A DNA stretch of 64,000 nucleotides from contig NZ_CP108070.1 of NCBI RefSeq assembly GCF_036178845.1, forward strand, positions 10,850,001 to 10,914,000, given 5' to 3'. The DNA comes from Streptomyces sp. NBC_00271 (GTDB lineage Bacteria > Actinomycetota > Actinomycetes > Streptomycetales > Streptomycetaceae). The translations under genes and the position numbers were made by a program. The notes below the pieces were generated by a model, which saw nothing but the letters and a program-made list of their open reading frames with translations, was not told the DNA's origin and did not search any database. Below are positions 35,304 through 43,885 of the stretch, piece after piece (positions within the stretch are counted from its first letter, which is position 1; the number at the start of each line of letters is the position of its first letter).

Positions 35304-36212
35304 ATGCTTCGACACGTCGCCGCGGGGATCGACGGTTCTCCCGAAGGCCTGGCCGCCGCGCACTGGGCGGCCAGGGAAGCCATGCGCCGGGGTACGGCGC
35401 TGCGCCTGGTGCACGCCTGGGAGTGGCAGCCGCGGCCGGCCCCGAGCGTCCCCGCGGACATGTCGCAGCGGTCCTGGGCCGAGGACATGCTGGCACAGAC
35501 GTCGGACAGCATGCGCGCCGCACACTTCGGCCTGCAGGTCATCACCCACTCGGTCGCCGATGCACCGGTCGGGGCCATGCTCGCGGCGGCCGAAGAGGCC
35601 GATCTGCTGGTCCTCGGCTCCCGCGGGATCAGCGGCGTCGCGGGCTTCCTGACCGGATCCGTGTCACAGCGCGTGGTCGCCAGGTCACTGCGCCCCGTGG
35701 TGCTGGTGCGGGCGGGGGAGTGCACCGCAGACGAGCACTTCTCGGCGGTGGACGGAATCTCCCCCGACGAGATACCCGAGACCCCGTACCGCGAGGTCGT
35801 GCTCGGCCTCGACACGGCCCGGCCGTGCGACGAACTGATCGAGTTCGCCTTCGACGCCGCCCGACGCCGTGCCACCCCGCTGCGCGTGGTCCATGTCTTC
35901 AGCGGTCCGCCCGCCTACGCGGCGATCGACAGGCTCGCCCCCGAGAACGGCCCCGAGCTGCTCGCCGAGCACGAGGGGGCCGTGGTCGCGACGCTTCGTC
36001 CCTGGTGCGAGAAGTTCCCCGAGGTCGCCGTGGCCGAGACCGTCACCGAAGGGCGGGCGGCCGGCGAGCTGATCCACGCTTCGGCCGGCGCCGCCCTTCT
36101 CGTGGTGGGTCGCAGGGTGCGCGAGACCCGGCTCGGCACCCACCTCGGCTCCGTCGCGCACGCCGTACTGCACCATGCGCCGTGCCCCGTCGCCGTCGTC
36201 CCGCACGCCTGA
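35304..36212 (+). CDS. Tandem universal stress protein (USP), AAGIDGS variant
   Basis: ATG 35304 follows GGAGGTGCGG; 302 residues. First USP domain about 1-145 with GSRGISGVAGFLTGS (ATP-binding spacing), second about 160-302 with a degenerate loop (GRRVRETRLGTHLGS). It is related to the USPs at 15807 and 39840. The stop is 21 bp before the ppdK start with one GGAGG between them, so it is the first gene of a USP-ppdK-USP operon. Confidence 0.9.
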   Translation: MLRHVAAGIDGSPEGLAAAHWAAREAMRRGTALRLVHAWEWQPRPAPSVPADMSQRSWAEDMLAQTSDSMRAAHFGLQVITHSVADAPVGAMLAAAEEADLLVLGSRGISGVAGFLTGSVSQRVVARSLRPVVLVRAGECTADEHFSAVDGISPDEIPETPYREVVLGLDTARPCDELIEFAFDAARRRATPLRVVHVFSGPPAYAAIDRLAPENGPELLAEHEGAVVATLRPWCEKFPEVAVAETVTEGRAAGELIHASAGAALLVVGRRVRETRLGTHLGSVAHAVLHHAPCPVAVVPHA

Positions 36213-36233
36213 ACAGCCCGGAGGATGAGACAG

Positions 36234-38864
36234 ATGGCCGACTACGTGTACGAGTTCTCCCAGGGCGGCCGTGACATGGCGGACCTGCTCGGCGGCAAGG
36301 GAGCCAACCTGGCGGAGATGACCCGGCTGGGACTGCCGGTACCGCCCGGCTTCACCGTCACCACCGATGCCTGTCGGGAGTACCTGGCCACCGGCGAGGA
36401 GCCGGGAGAACTGGCCGCCCAGGTCGCGCACGCACTGGTGGAGCTGGAACGAGGCACCGGACGCGAGCTGGGCGGCCGTGACAACCCCCTGCTGCTGTCC
36501 GTGCGTTCGGGCAGCAAGTTCTCGATGCCCGGGATGATGGAGACGATCCTGGACATCGGCCTCGGCGACGCATCCGTCCTCGGACTCGCCAAGGCCACCG
36601 GCAGCGAGCGCTTCGCATGGGATTCGTACCGCCGCCTCCTCCAGATGTACGGCCGCACGGTGCTCGGCATCGCCCCGGAACTGTTCGACCGGCGCGGGAG
36701 CACCGACGACCCCGCCCGGCTCGTCGAGGACTACAAGCAGGTGATCCGGGACGCGACGGGAGAGGAGTTCCCGCAGGACCCCGGCGCGCAGCTGTACCGC
36801 TCGATCCGGGCGGTCTTCCGCTCCTGGAACAGCGAGCGCGCCCGCCTCTACCGCCGCCGCGAACACATATCCGACGACCTGGGCACCGCCGTCAACATCC
36901 AGGTCATGGTGTTCGGCAACCTCGGTCCGGACTCCGGCACGGGAGTCGCCTTCACGCGCGACCCGGCCACCGGCGCCCGTGGTGTGTACGGCGACTACCT
37001 GCAGGACGCCCAGGGCGAGGACGTCGTGGCCGGCATCCGCAACGCCGTGCCACTCGCCGAACTGGAACGGCTCGACCCGTTCTCGTACCGGCAACTCATC
37101 GACCACATGAGCACGTTGGAACACCACTACCGCGACCTGTGCGACATCGAGTTCACCATCGAGCGGGGCACGCTCTGGATGCTCCAGACCCGGGTCGGCA
37201 AGCGCACCGCCGAGGCCGCCTTCCGTATCGCCGAGGCACTCGTCGACGAGGAACTGATCGGCGAGGACGAAGCGCTCGCCCGGGTCTCGGGCGCACAGCT
37301 CGCCCGCCTGATGTTCCCCCGCTTCGAAGCACACGTCGAGACGAAGCCGCTCGCCCACGGCGTCCCCGCATCCCCGGGCGCCGCAGTCGGAGCGATCGCC
37401 TTCGACTCGGCCGAGGCGGTGCGGCGCGCCGCGACGGGGGAGAAGGTGATCCTCGTGCGCCGGGAGACCACCCCCGACGACCTGCCCGGGATGGTCGCGG
37501 CCGAGGCCGTGCTCACCAGCCGTGGCGGCAAGACCAGCCACGCGGCCGTGGTGGCGCGCGGCATGGGCAAGGTGTGCGTGTGCGGCGCCGAGGAACTCAC
37601 GGTGGACGTCGAGGCACGGACGCTCACCGCACCCGACCGGACCGTGCTCGCCGAAGGCACGGTGCTCTCCGTGGACGGCACGGCGGGCACGGTCCACCTC
37701 GGGGCACTGCCGCTGACCGACTCGCCGGTGGGCCGCTTCCTGGACACCGGGGAACGCGACGGGGTACTGACCGAGGCCGTGGCCCGCACTCTCGAACACG
37801 CCGACTCCGTAAGCCGCCTGGGGGTGCGTGCCAACGCCGACACCCCCGAGGACGCGGCCCGCGCCCGCCGTTACGGAGCCGAGGGGATCGGCCTGTGCCG
37901 CACCGAGCACATGTTCCTCGGCGAGCGGCGCGCCCTGGTCGAGGCGATGATCCTCGCCGAGGACGAGACCGGGCGGCGCGCCGCCCTGGACGAGCTGCTG
38001 CCGCTCCAGCGGGCCGACTTCGCCGGCATCCTGGCCGCGATGGACGGGCTGCCGGTGACGATCCGGCTGATCGACCCACCGCTGCACGAGTTCCTGCCCG
38101 ACCGCACCGAACTCGCCGTCCGTGTCGCCACCCACCCCACCGCGCACGACCGGCGCCTGCTGGCCGCCGTGGAGCGCATGCACGAGAACAACCCGATGCT
38201 CGGGCTGCGCGGCGTGCGCCTCGGACTCGTCGTCCCCGGGCTGGTCGAGATGCAGGTACGGGCGATCGCCGAAGCCGTCGTGGAGCGGCTGCGGGACGGG
38301 GGCGACCCCCGGGCCGAGATCATGGTTCCGCTGGTGGGCACGGTCGAGGAGCTGCGGATCGTACGGGCGGCAGCGGAGCGCGTACTCGCCGAGGTGTCGA
38401 AGGCTTCCGGATTCACGGTCGACTGTCCCATCGGCACGATGATCGAACTGCCCCGTGCCGCGCTGACCGCCGGCCGGATCGCCGAGGCCGCCGATTTCTT
38501 CTCCTTCGGCACCAACGATCTGACGCAGACGGCGTGGGGACTGTCCCGTGACGACGTGGAGGCGTCCTTCTTCCCCGCCTACCTCGCCCAGGGCGTCTTC
38601 GCCACCTCGCCCTTCGAGACCCTCGACCGGGACGGCGTCGGCCGACTGGTCCGGATCGCCGTCGAGGAGGGCCGCGCGACGAACCCGACCCTGAAGATCG
38701 GCGTCTGCGGCGAACACGGCGGCGACCCGGACTCCATCCACTTCTTCCACGACACCGGCCTCGACTACGTCTCCTGCTCGCCGTTCCGTGTTCCCGCCGC
38801 CCGCCTGGAAGCTGGCCGCGCGGCACTGGCGAACCGGGCCGACGGGGCGTCCGCGGCCACCTAG
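36234..38864 (+). CDS. ppdK: Pyruvate, phosphate dikinase
   Basis: ATG 36234 is nine bases after GGAGG; the ATG at 36225 is too close to it. The 876 residues are normal for the family. The N-terminal nucleotide-binding part begins GGKGANLAEMTRLGLPVPPGF; the phosphohistidine swivel motif is GGKTSHAAVVARG (His436); the C-terminal PEP/pyruvate barrel has RTEHMF, IGTMIELPRAAL, FFSFGTNDLTQ and CGEHGGDPDSI. It interconverts pyruvate + ATP + Pi and PEP + AMP + PPi. In the glycolytic direction it gains ATP from PPi, useful when energy is short. Confidence 0.95.
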   Translation: MADYVYEFSQGGRDMADLLGGKGANLAEMTRLGLPVPPGFTVTTDACREYLATGEEPGELAAQVAHALVELERGTGRELGGRDNPLLLSVRSGSKFSMPGMMETILDIGLGDASVLGLAKATGSERFAWDSYRRLLQMYGRTVLGIAPELFDRRGSTDDPARLVEDYKQVIRDATGEEFPQDPGAQLYRSIRAVFRSWNSERARLYRRREHISDDLGTAVNIQVMVFGNLGPDSGTGVAFTRDPATGARGVYGDYLQDAQGEDVVAGIRNAVPLAELERLDPFSYRQLIDHMSTLEHHYRDLCDIEFTIERGTLWMLQTRVGKRTAEAAFRIAEALVDEELIGEDEALARVSGAQLARLMFPRFEAHVETKPLAHGVPASPGAAVGAIAFDSAEAVRRAATGEKVILVRRETTPDDLPGMVAAEAVLTSRGGKTSHAAVVARGMGKVCVCGAEELTVDVEARTLTAPDRTVLAEGTVLSVDGTAGTVHLGALPLTDSPVGRFLDTGERDGVLTEAVARTLEHADSVSRLGVRANADTPEDAARARRYGAEGIGLCRTEHMFLGERRALVEAMILAEDETGRRAALDELLPLQRADFAGILAAMDGLPVTIRLIDPPLHEFLPDRTELAVRVATHPTAHDRRLLAAVERMHENNPMLGLRGVRLGLVVPGLVEMQVRAIAEAVVERLRDGGDPRAEIMVPLVGTVEELRIVRAAAERVLAEVSKASGFTVDCPIGTMIELPRAALTAGRIAEAADFFSFGTNDLTQTAWGLSRDDVEASFFPAYLAQGVFATSPFETLDRDGVGRLVRIAVEEGRATNPTLKIGVCGEHGGDPDSIHFFHDTGLDYVSCSPFRVPAARLEAGRAALANRADGASAAT

Positions 38865-38892
38865 ACAACACCGACCAAGGGGAGGGAAAGAC

Positions 38893-39711
38893 ATGACCAC
38901 CCGTCATGTGACCGTCGGCGTGGACGGCACGCTCATCGCCGTAAGGGCGCTGGACCGGGCCGCCGAGGAAGCGGTGCTGCGCGGCGCCCTGCTGGACATC
39001 GTGTACGCCGTGCCCGACCTCGACGAGGCCGGGCCGGTCCTGGCGTCCGCGGCGGCCCGGGTACGCCGGCGGCACCCCGGCCTGCCCGTCACGGCCTCCG
39101 CCTTCGAGGGCGGACCGGTCCAGGCGCTCGCTCAGCACGGCTGGGGCGCCGAACTCACCGTGGTCGGCACACGAGGGCTCGGCGGTGTCGCCGGCTTACT
39201 GTTCGGCTCGGTGAGCCTGCGGCTGGCCGCGCGGACGCGCGGTCCGCTGCTCGTCGTGCGGGGGAACCATCAGTCAGCCCGCCGCGGTGAGGTGGTGCTC
39301 GGCATGGAAAGTGACGCCGACGCGGATGCCGCGGCATACGCCTTCGCGGAGGCGGCGCGCCGCGGGGTCCGGCTGAGTGTGCTGGACGCCGCGGCCTCCC
39401 GGCGCCCGGCGCTCGCACCACCGGCCCTGGTTCCCGCGGATCGGGGGCGGGACGATGCCGTCGTGCGAGTACCGACCGAACAGGCTGTACCGCGCCGTGC
39501 GGTTGCCGGGCTGCGGCAGCGCTATCCCCAGGTCGAGGTGGAGTTCCGCACATGCGACTCCAGCCGGGTGCACTCGCTGCTGGAGGCGAGCCGCGAAGCC
39601 GCCGTCGTGGTGGTCGGTACCCACGGACACGCCCACCGCATCGGCCCCCAACCGGGCCCGGTCACCACCGCCCTGCTGCACCACTCCCACTGCCCGGTCG
39701 CGATCGTCTGA
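38893..39711 (+). CDS. Tandem universal stress protein (USP), divergent
   Basis: The 272-residue protein follows ppdK by 28 bp with GGAGGGAAAG before the ATG. The first domain (about 1-125) is short between the strand and the ATP loop GTRGLGGVAGLLFGS, which is intact. The second (about 130-272) has lost the loop (GTHGHAHRIGPQPG). It is the most divergent of the plus-strand USPs (HVTVGVDGTLIAVRALDRAAEEA). Probably the third gene of the USP-ppdK operon. Confidence 0.85.
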   Translation: MTTRHVTVGVDGTLIAVRALDRAAEEAVLRGALLDIVYAVPDLDEAGPVLASAAARVRRRHPGLPVTASAFEGGPVQALAQHGWGAELTVVGTRGLGGVAGLLFGSVSLRLAARTRGPLLVVRGNHQSARRGEVVLGMESDADADAAAYAFAEAARRGVRLSVLDAAASRRPALAPPALVPADRGRDDAVVRVPTEQAVPRRAVAGLRQRYPQVEVEFRTCDSSRVHSLLEASREAAVVVVGTHGHAHRIGPQPGPVTTALLHHSHCPVAIV

Positions 39712-39746
39712 ACGGACCCTCGCGGGAGAACGGGGCACGTACGGAT

Positions 39747-39780
39747 GGGCCGTTCGGCCCCGGGCCGGGACCTGCGGCCC
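39747..39780. promoter_or_regulatory. Tandem OsdR/DevR-like boxes before USP 39840
   Basis: GGGCCGTTCGGCCC (39747-39760) and GGGACCTGCGGCCC (39767-39780), centres exactly 20 bp apart. The second box is identical to that at 15721-15734, and the spacing is the same. They end 60 bp before the start codon. Confidence 0.75.
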
Positions 39781-39839
39781 CTCCTGACGTGAGCCTGCCA
39801 CCCGGAGACTGAGTCACATCCCCCTGAGGAGGTCCGCAC

Positions 39840-40721
39840 ATGTCCCGCAACGTCACCGTCGGTCTGGACGGTTCGCCCGAGAGTCTCGCAGCCGCAGACT
39901 GGGCCGCCCACGAGGCGCTGCTGCGCGACGCGCCCCTGCGCCTCGTGCACGCCTGGCAGTGGCAGCCCTACACGTACTCCCCGCTCGCGGGCGCCTCCGT
40001 GCCGCCCATGGACGACCCGCGGAGCGAGTGGGCCGAGCGCCTGCCGCGGGAGACCGCCGCCCGCCTTGCCGAACGCCACCCCGGCCTGCACATCTCTGCC
40101 GAGCGGATCCCGGAGCAGCCCGTCACCGCGCTGCTGGCCGCCGCCGAGGAGGCCGATCTCCTGGTACTCGGTTCCCGGGGCCTTGGCGGAGTCACCGGGT
40201 TCATCGTCGGCTCCGTGGCACTCGCCGTCGTGGCCAGGACCGAGCGACCGGTCGTCCTCGTACGTGCCGGTGAACGTGTCTCGGACGACCACCTGAAGGG
40301 CGGTGTCGTGCTCGGCCTCGACCTGGAGCGCCCGGACGGTTCCCTGATCGGTTTCGCGTTCGAAGCCGCGTCTCGGCGCGGTCGGAACCTTCGCGTCGTC
40401 CACGGATGGAGTCTGCCGTCCTCCTACGGCTACGGCGGAGCCTTCGACCTCGACCTCAACGCGGAGCTGCACGCGCAGATCCGGCACAACATGATCGAGG
40501 TACTGCGGCCCTGGCGGGAGAAGTTCCCCGGCGTCGAGGTGAACGAGCAGGCGGTGGTCGGCAGCGCGGGCTCCCACCTGGTCGACGCCTCCAGGGACGC
40601 GACACTGGTCGTGGTCGGGCGTCGCAACCGGCGTACGCCGGTCGGTCCGCACATCGGACCGGTGACGCAAGCGGTCCTGCACCATGCCGCCGCCCCGGTG
40701 GCGGTGGTGCCGCACGACTGA
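39840..40721 (+). CDS. Tandem universal stress protein (USP), TVGLDGS subfamily
   Basis: 293 residues, starting MSRNVTVGLDGSPES after GAGGAGG. First domain with GSRGLGGVTGFIVGS (ATP-binding spacing), second degenerate (GRRNRRTPVGPHIGP). It is a close paralogue of the protein at 15807, sharing the opening, the WRxKFP segment before the last strands and the HHAAAPVAVVPHD ending. Single-gene unit behind tandem boxes. Confidence 0.9.
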   Translation: MSRNVTVGLDGSPESLAAADWAAHEALLRDAPLRLVHAWQWQPYTYSPLAGASVPPMDDPRSEWAERLPRETAARLAERHPGLHISAERIPEQPVTALLAAAEEADLLVLGSRGLGGVTGFIVGSVALAVVARTERPVVLVRAGERVSDDHLKGGVVLGLDLERPDGSLIGFAFEAASRRGRNLRVVHGWSLPSSYGYGGAFDLDLNAELHAQIRHNMIEVLRPWREKFPGVEVNEQAVVGSAGSHLVDASRDATLVVVGRRNRRTPVGPHIGPVTQAVLHHAAAPVAVVPHD

Positions 40722-40978
40722 CCGGGCACACGGTGGCGGTCAGGAGCGAGTGAGCCTGCGCCCGTGACTTCTGAAACACGTCCCGGCCGCGGATGGCGGT
40801 GGTCCAGGAGGGCGTGCGTGTGAGGGAAGAACCACGGGCCCCACGCTCCCGTGGCGCGGCGCACACGGAACCGGAGAAGCAGCCGGGTCGGGAGGTTGAC
40901 GAGGTGTACCCATGGCCGAGAGTGCAGAGCGATTCAGGCAACTGTTCGGCAGCGGGGTCGTAGCCCGTGCGGTGACAC
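40722..40978. other. Intergenic region between convergent USP genes
   Basis: 257 bp without a supported gene. It includes a 7-bp hairpin CCACGGG/CCCGTGG (40832-40838, 40848-40854), a plausible weak terminator. A 28-codon frame at 40912-40998 (MAESAERFRQLFGSG) has a GGAGG-like site but runs into the opposite USP gene and is not called. Confidence 0.4.
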
Positions 40979-41857
40979 TCAGACTGGCTGGGGGATGACG
41001 GCGACCGGGCATTCCGAGTGGTGCAGCAGGGTGTGGGCGACCCTGCCGAGTTGCAGACCGAAGCGACCGTGGCGGCGCAGGGCGCCGACGACGACCAGGT
41101 CGGCCTCGGCTGTCGCGTCCAGCAGGACGTGGTGGGCGGGGCCTTCGACCGTTTGGTGATGGATATCGACCCGGGGGTGTTCCTGCTCGATCTCGCGCAG
41201 GGCGTCGTCGATGCCGGCCGAGGCCCGCTCCTCGCGCAGCCGGGCGGCGTCGTCGGCGATCAGCATGTGGTCCACGGGCTCGTTGGCCGGGCTGCGCCAG
41301 GCTCGCACGGCCGTCAGGTCGCAGCCGCGCGCCTCGGCCTCGCGCACGGCGAACCGCACAGCGCTCGCGCTGCCTGTCGGGTCCCCGACCCCCACCACGA
41401 CGCGGCCGAGTACTCCTTGGCGGTTGGGCTCCGCGCCCCGGACCACGATGACCGGGCACACGGCACGAGCCGCCACCGCGAGGCTGACCGACCCCAACAG
41501 CAGCCCGGCGATCTGGCCCCGCCCACGAACGCCTGTGACCAGGGCGAAGGCCTCGGGCCCCGCCTGCAGCAGCGCGGAAACGGCGTCGTCGGGCAGTACT
41601 TCGCCCGACGCCTTGACCGCGGGATTGCGCAACCGGGCACGCTCCACGCAGGAAGCGACGATGTGCTCCGCCATGACCTGCTCGGCAGGACGGTCGGTGC
41701 CGAAGGACGGCCGGACTCCCTCGTAGCGCTCCCACAGGGAGGCGTGGACCAGACGCAGCGGCAGCCCGCGCCGCGCCGCCTCGTCCACCGCCCAGTCGAC
41801 CGCCAGCAGACTGGAGTCCGATCCGTCGATACCCACGACCAGTGGGAGTTCCATCAT
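40979..41857 (-). CDS. Tandem universal stress protein (USP), LPLVVGVDGS subfamily
   Basis: 292 residues from ATG 41857 (a second ATG follows directly; GGAGAAGG upstream). Domain 1 carries GVRGRGQIAGLLLGS, domain 2 is degenerate (VVGALRRHGRFGLQL). It shares LPLVVGIDGSDSSLLAVDWA and the LWERYEG motif with the USPs at 17777 and 54841. No good box was seen upstream; the sequence there is decayed genes. Confidence 0.88.
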   Translation of the reverse strand: MMELPLVVGIDGSDSSLLAVDWAVDEAARRGLPLRLVHASLWERYEGVRPSFGTDRPAEQVMAEHIVASCVERARLRNPAVKASGEVLPDDAVSALLQAGPEAFALVTGVRGRGQIAGLLLGSVSLAVAARAVCPVIVVRGAEPNRQGVLGRVVVGVGDPTGSASAVRFAVREAEARGCDLTAVRAWRSPANEPVDHMLIADDAARLREERASAGIDDALREIEQEHPRVDIHHQTVEGPAHHVLLDATAEADLVVVGALRRHGRFGLQLGRVAHTLLHHSECPVAVIPQPV

Positions 41858-41959
41858 CGCCACCGCCTTCTCCGTCCGACTGTCGGGCGCCCCCTGTAAA
41901 CACCGTCGCACCGTTCGCGAATCGCCGCGACACACCCACCGCCTCCCGGACCGGGCGGC

Positions 41960-42152
41960 CCGTCGGCTTGAGGTAGGTGAAGTGGTTGGGCGACATCCGG
42001 GCGCGGCGGGCTGTTTCCTGCCGGCTGATCCCGTGTCTCCGGCGCTCGGCGGCCACGCGTCGGCCGATGCCGACGGGGTTGGTTGCCCCGCTCGGTGGGG
42101 CAGGCGGAGACACGGCCGCCGCCTCAGCGGTGTCCTGCCGTGAGTGGTGCAT
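41960..42152 (-). pseudogene. Remnant of an XRE-type HTH protein
   Basis: From ATG 42152 the frame gives an Ala/Pro leader and then a lambda-repressor-like HTH (IGRRVAAERRRHGISRQETARRARMSPNHFTYL). After about 41970 the expected continuation is absent and the frame runs into the USP gene's antisense. In actinomycetes this N-terminus is usually joined to a pyridoxamine-phosphate-oxidase-like domain; that part appears deleted. Family assignment is from memory of such fusions. Confidence 0.5.
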
Positions 42153-42354
42153 GGCCTCGGGCTGTCCGTGTTCCAGGTGGTGGACGTGTGCGTCGGCCCG
42201 GGGGGACACGAGCGTCACCTCGTACGTGTCCGACCAGCGCACGTCGTAGGGGCGTTCCGTCCTCGTGATGCAGGCCGACGATCTCGCCGTCGCGCCTGGC
42301 GGCGTCGGTCGTCGGACCTTCGATGACGAGTTGGTCGCCGAGGTGAGCTCGCAT
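42150..42354 (-). pseudogene. DUF1918 gene broken by a frameshift
   Basis: ATG 42354 begins MRAHLGDQLVIEGPTTDAAR and GEIVGLHHEDGTP, the usual DUF1918 start. At about 42250 the frame is lost. The expected remainder, YDVRWSDTYEVTLVSPRADAH and VHHLEHG, continues in another frame, so a net +1 or -2 change has occurred. An intact DUF1918 gene is at 63188-63538 for comparison. Confidence 0.7.
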
Positions 42355-42470
42355 GATCGCCGCCCTCTCCTCAGAATGGTGCTGTATCCAACCTGCCCCG
42401 CGGGACAGACCGCCGCACGGGCCGAGAGCTCCGCGTCCGCGAGGTGGGCGGTTCGCATCCGGGAGGCACC

Positions 42471-43145
42471 ATGCACCACCGAACGGTCGATGAGCTCATG
42501 ACGCGGGGCGTCGTCCGGGCTCGGCGTGACACGCCGTTCAAGGAGCTCGTCAGGCTCCTGGCGGAGAACGATGTCACTGCCGTGCCCGTGGTGGACGATC
42601 TCGACCGCCCCATGGGGGTGGTGTCCGAGGCCGACCTGCTGCGCAAGAGCGCCGATCAGGCCGATCCGTCGGGCAGGACCCCCGTTCCGCACCTGGAAGC
42701 CTGGGAGCGGGCCAAGGCCGAGGGCTCCCGCGCCGAGGAACTCATGTCGGCCCCGGCGGTGTGCGCGCGCCCGGAGTGGAGCGTTGTCGAGGCTGCCCGC
42801 CTCATGGAGGCCCAGCACGTCAAACGGCTGCCCGTGGTGGATGAGGCGGACCGGCTCCTGGGCATCGTCAGCCGTGGTGATCTGCTGCGGATCTTCCTGC
42901 GCCGTGACGACGCCATCCGTGAGGAGATCACCGGCGACCTGCTGCGGCACACCATGGGGATCGATCCGACGGAGGTGACGGTCGAGGTACGAGACGGGCG
43001 GGTTGCCCTCGGTGGCACCGTGGAGTACAGGGGTCTGATCCCTGTGATTGAACAATTGTGCCGCGGCGTCGATGGTGTCGTCTCGGTCGCCAGCCACATC
43101 GCCTATCGCACGGACGACGCTCGGCGTCCCTCCAGCGGCGCCTGA
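42471..43145 (+). CDS. Tandem CBS domain protein with C-terminal BON domain
   Basis: ATG 42471 follows GGGAGGCACC; 224 residues. CBS 1 about 8-60 (DVTAVPVVDDLDRPMGVVSE), CBS 2 about 92-148 (HVKRLPVVDEADRLLGIVSR), BON about 152-215 (VRDGRVALGGTVEYRGLIPV). It is most like the 8087-8788 protein, with the same HVKRLPVVDEADRL core, so the two look like recent paralogues. Sequence upstream is the decayed DUF1918/HTH segment. Confidence 0.88.
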   Translation: MHHRTVDELMTRGVVRARRDTPFKELVRLLAENDVTAVPVVDDLDRPMGVVSEADLLRKSADQADPSGRTPVPHLEAWERAKAEGSRAEELMSAPAVCARPEWSVVEAARLMEAQHVKRLPVVDEADRLLGIVSRGDLLRIFLRRDDAIREEITGDLLRHTMGIDPTEVTVEVRDGRVALGGTVEYRGLIPVIEQLCRGVDGVVSVASHIAYRTDDARRPSSGA

Positions 43146-43600
43146 CCGGGGGTGTCATGGATGGTCAGCTTTGAACCCACCGGGGTTCACGTGAGCCACC
43201 AGCGACCTGACGGGTGCTCGGCTGAGGCGCACCCATGCCATGGATGGCGCGGTCGGCGATGTTCAGAAGCTGCTGAGCGAGATATGGAGGACGCCTGCAA
43301 GGTGTTCGCACACGGCACCACCAACAGGAGCCCTGAAAGTGGTGCTGCGCCGCGAGTGAATCCATCTGCTGGACACAGCGGCCAGGGGTTGCTGCTCGGC
43401 TCGGTCGGCCAGGCCCGATCGCGGCTGCATTGTGAGTGGCCCGCTGTCGCTGAAGTCCATACAGCCGGTCGAGGCCGACAAGCAGCACCCGACCTGGGGG
43501 TTCGCCAGCACGTAGATCTGGACGTCGCTGTAAAGCGTGTGCCCCCCTTTTCCAAATCGGTACCGGGCGCCGGAACCGCGGCACAGGCGGTCCCGGCGAC
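43146..43600. other. 455-bp segment with no recognised gene and different composition
   Basis: By eye this segment has lower GC and less third-position bias than its neighbours (for example GAATCCATCTGCTGGACACA, TAGATCTGGACGTCGCTGTA). Short open frames exist on both strands (such as minus 43263-43604) but none has a recognisable motif or a clear ribosome site. It may be a foreign insertion or a decayed mobile element; no inverted-repeat ends were found. Confidence 0.4.
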
Positions 43601-43885
43601 TCACCGCGCCGAGCTGGCACTGTCCTGCGACCTGGCGACCAGGAACCGCGTGGCAGCGGACAGCGTGGTCAGTTCCGGGTAGTCCTCCTCGTCGATCCGG
43701 ATTCCCGTGCGCTCGGACAGCAGCTCCACCAGGCTGAGGAAGTCGAGCGAATCGAGTTCGAGAACATCACGGAACTTGTCGTCCGGTTCGACCTGAGTGA
43801 AGTCCGCGTCGGGGATGATCTGGGTGATCGACTCCTTGACCACGGCCATGGCCTCAGCGTCGTCCAGGGGCTTCATCTGACTCAC
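43601..43885 (-). CDS. Acyl carrier protein
   Basis: 94 residues. The phosphopantetheine site is LELDSLDFLSLVELLSE (Ser46), with acidic helices and IRIDEEDYPELTTL as in ACPs. The GTG at 43885 overlaps the E2 stop codon; an ATG nine bases later is the alternative. It is the last gene of an operon with acyl/acetyl-CoA synthetase and 2-oxoacid dehydrogenase subunits. No ketosynthase or other FAS/PKS gene is present, so its role is unclear; it may accept an acyl group made by this operon. Confidence 0.87.
   Translation of the reverse strand: MSQMKPLDDAEAMAVVKESITQIIPDADFTQVEPDDKFRDVLELDSLDFLSLVELLSERTGIRIDEEDYPELTTLSAATRFLVARSQDSASSAR

Noticed and set aside
40912..40998. 28-codon frame MAESAERFRQLFGSG between convergent USP genes
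   Set aside because: Too short, unrecognised and overlapping the end of the opposite USP gene.
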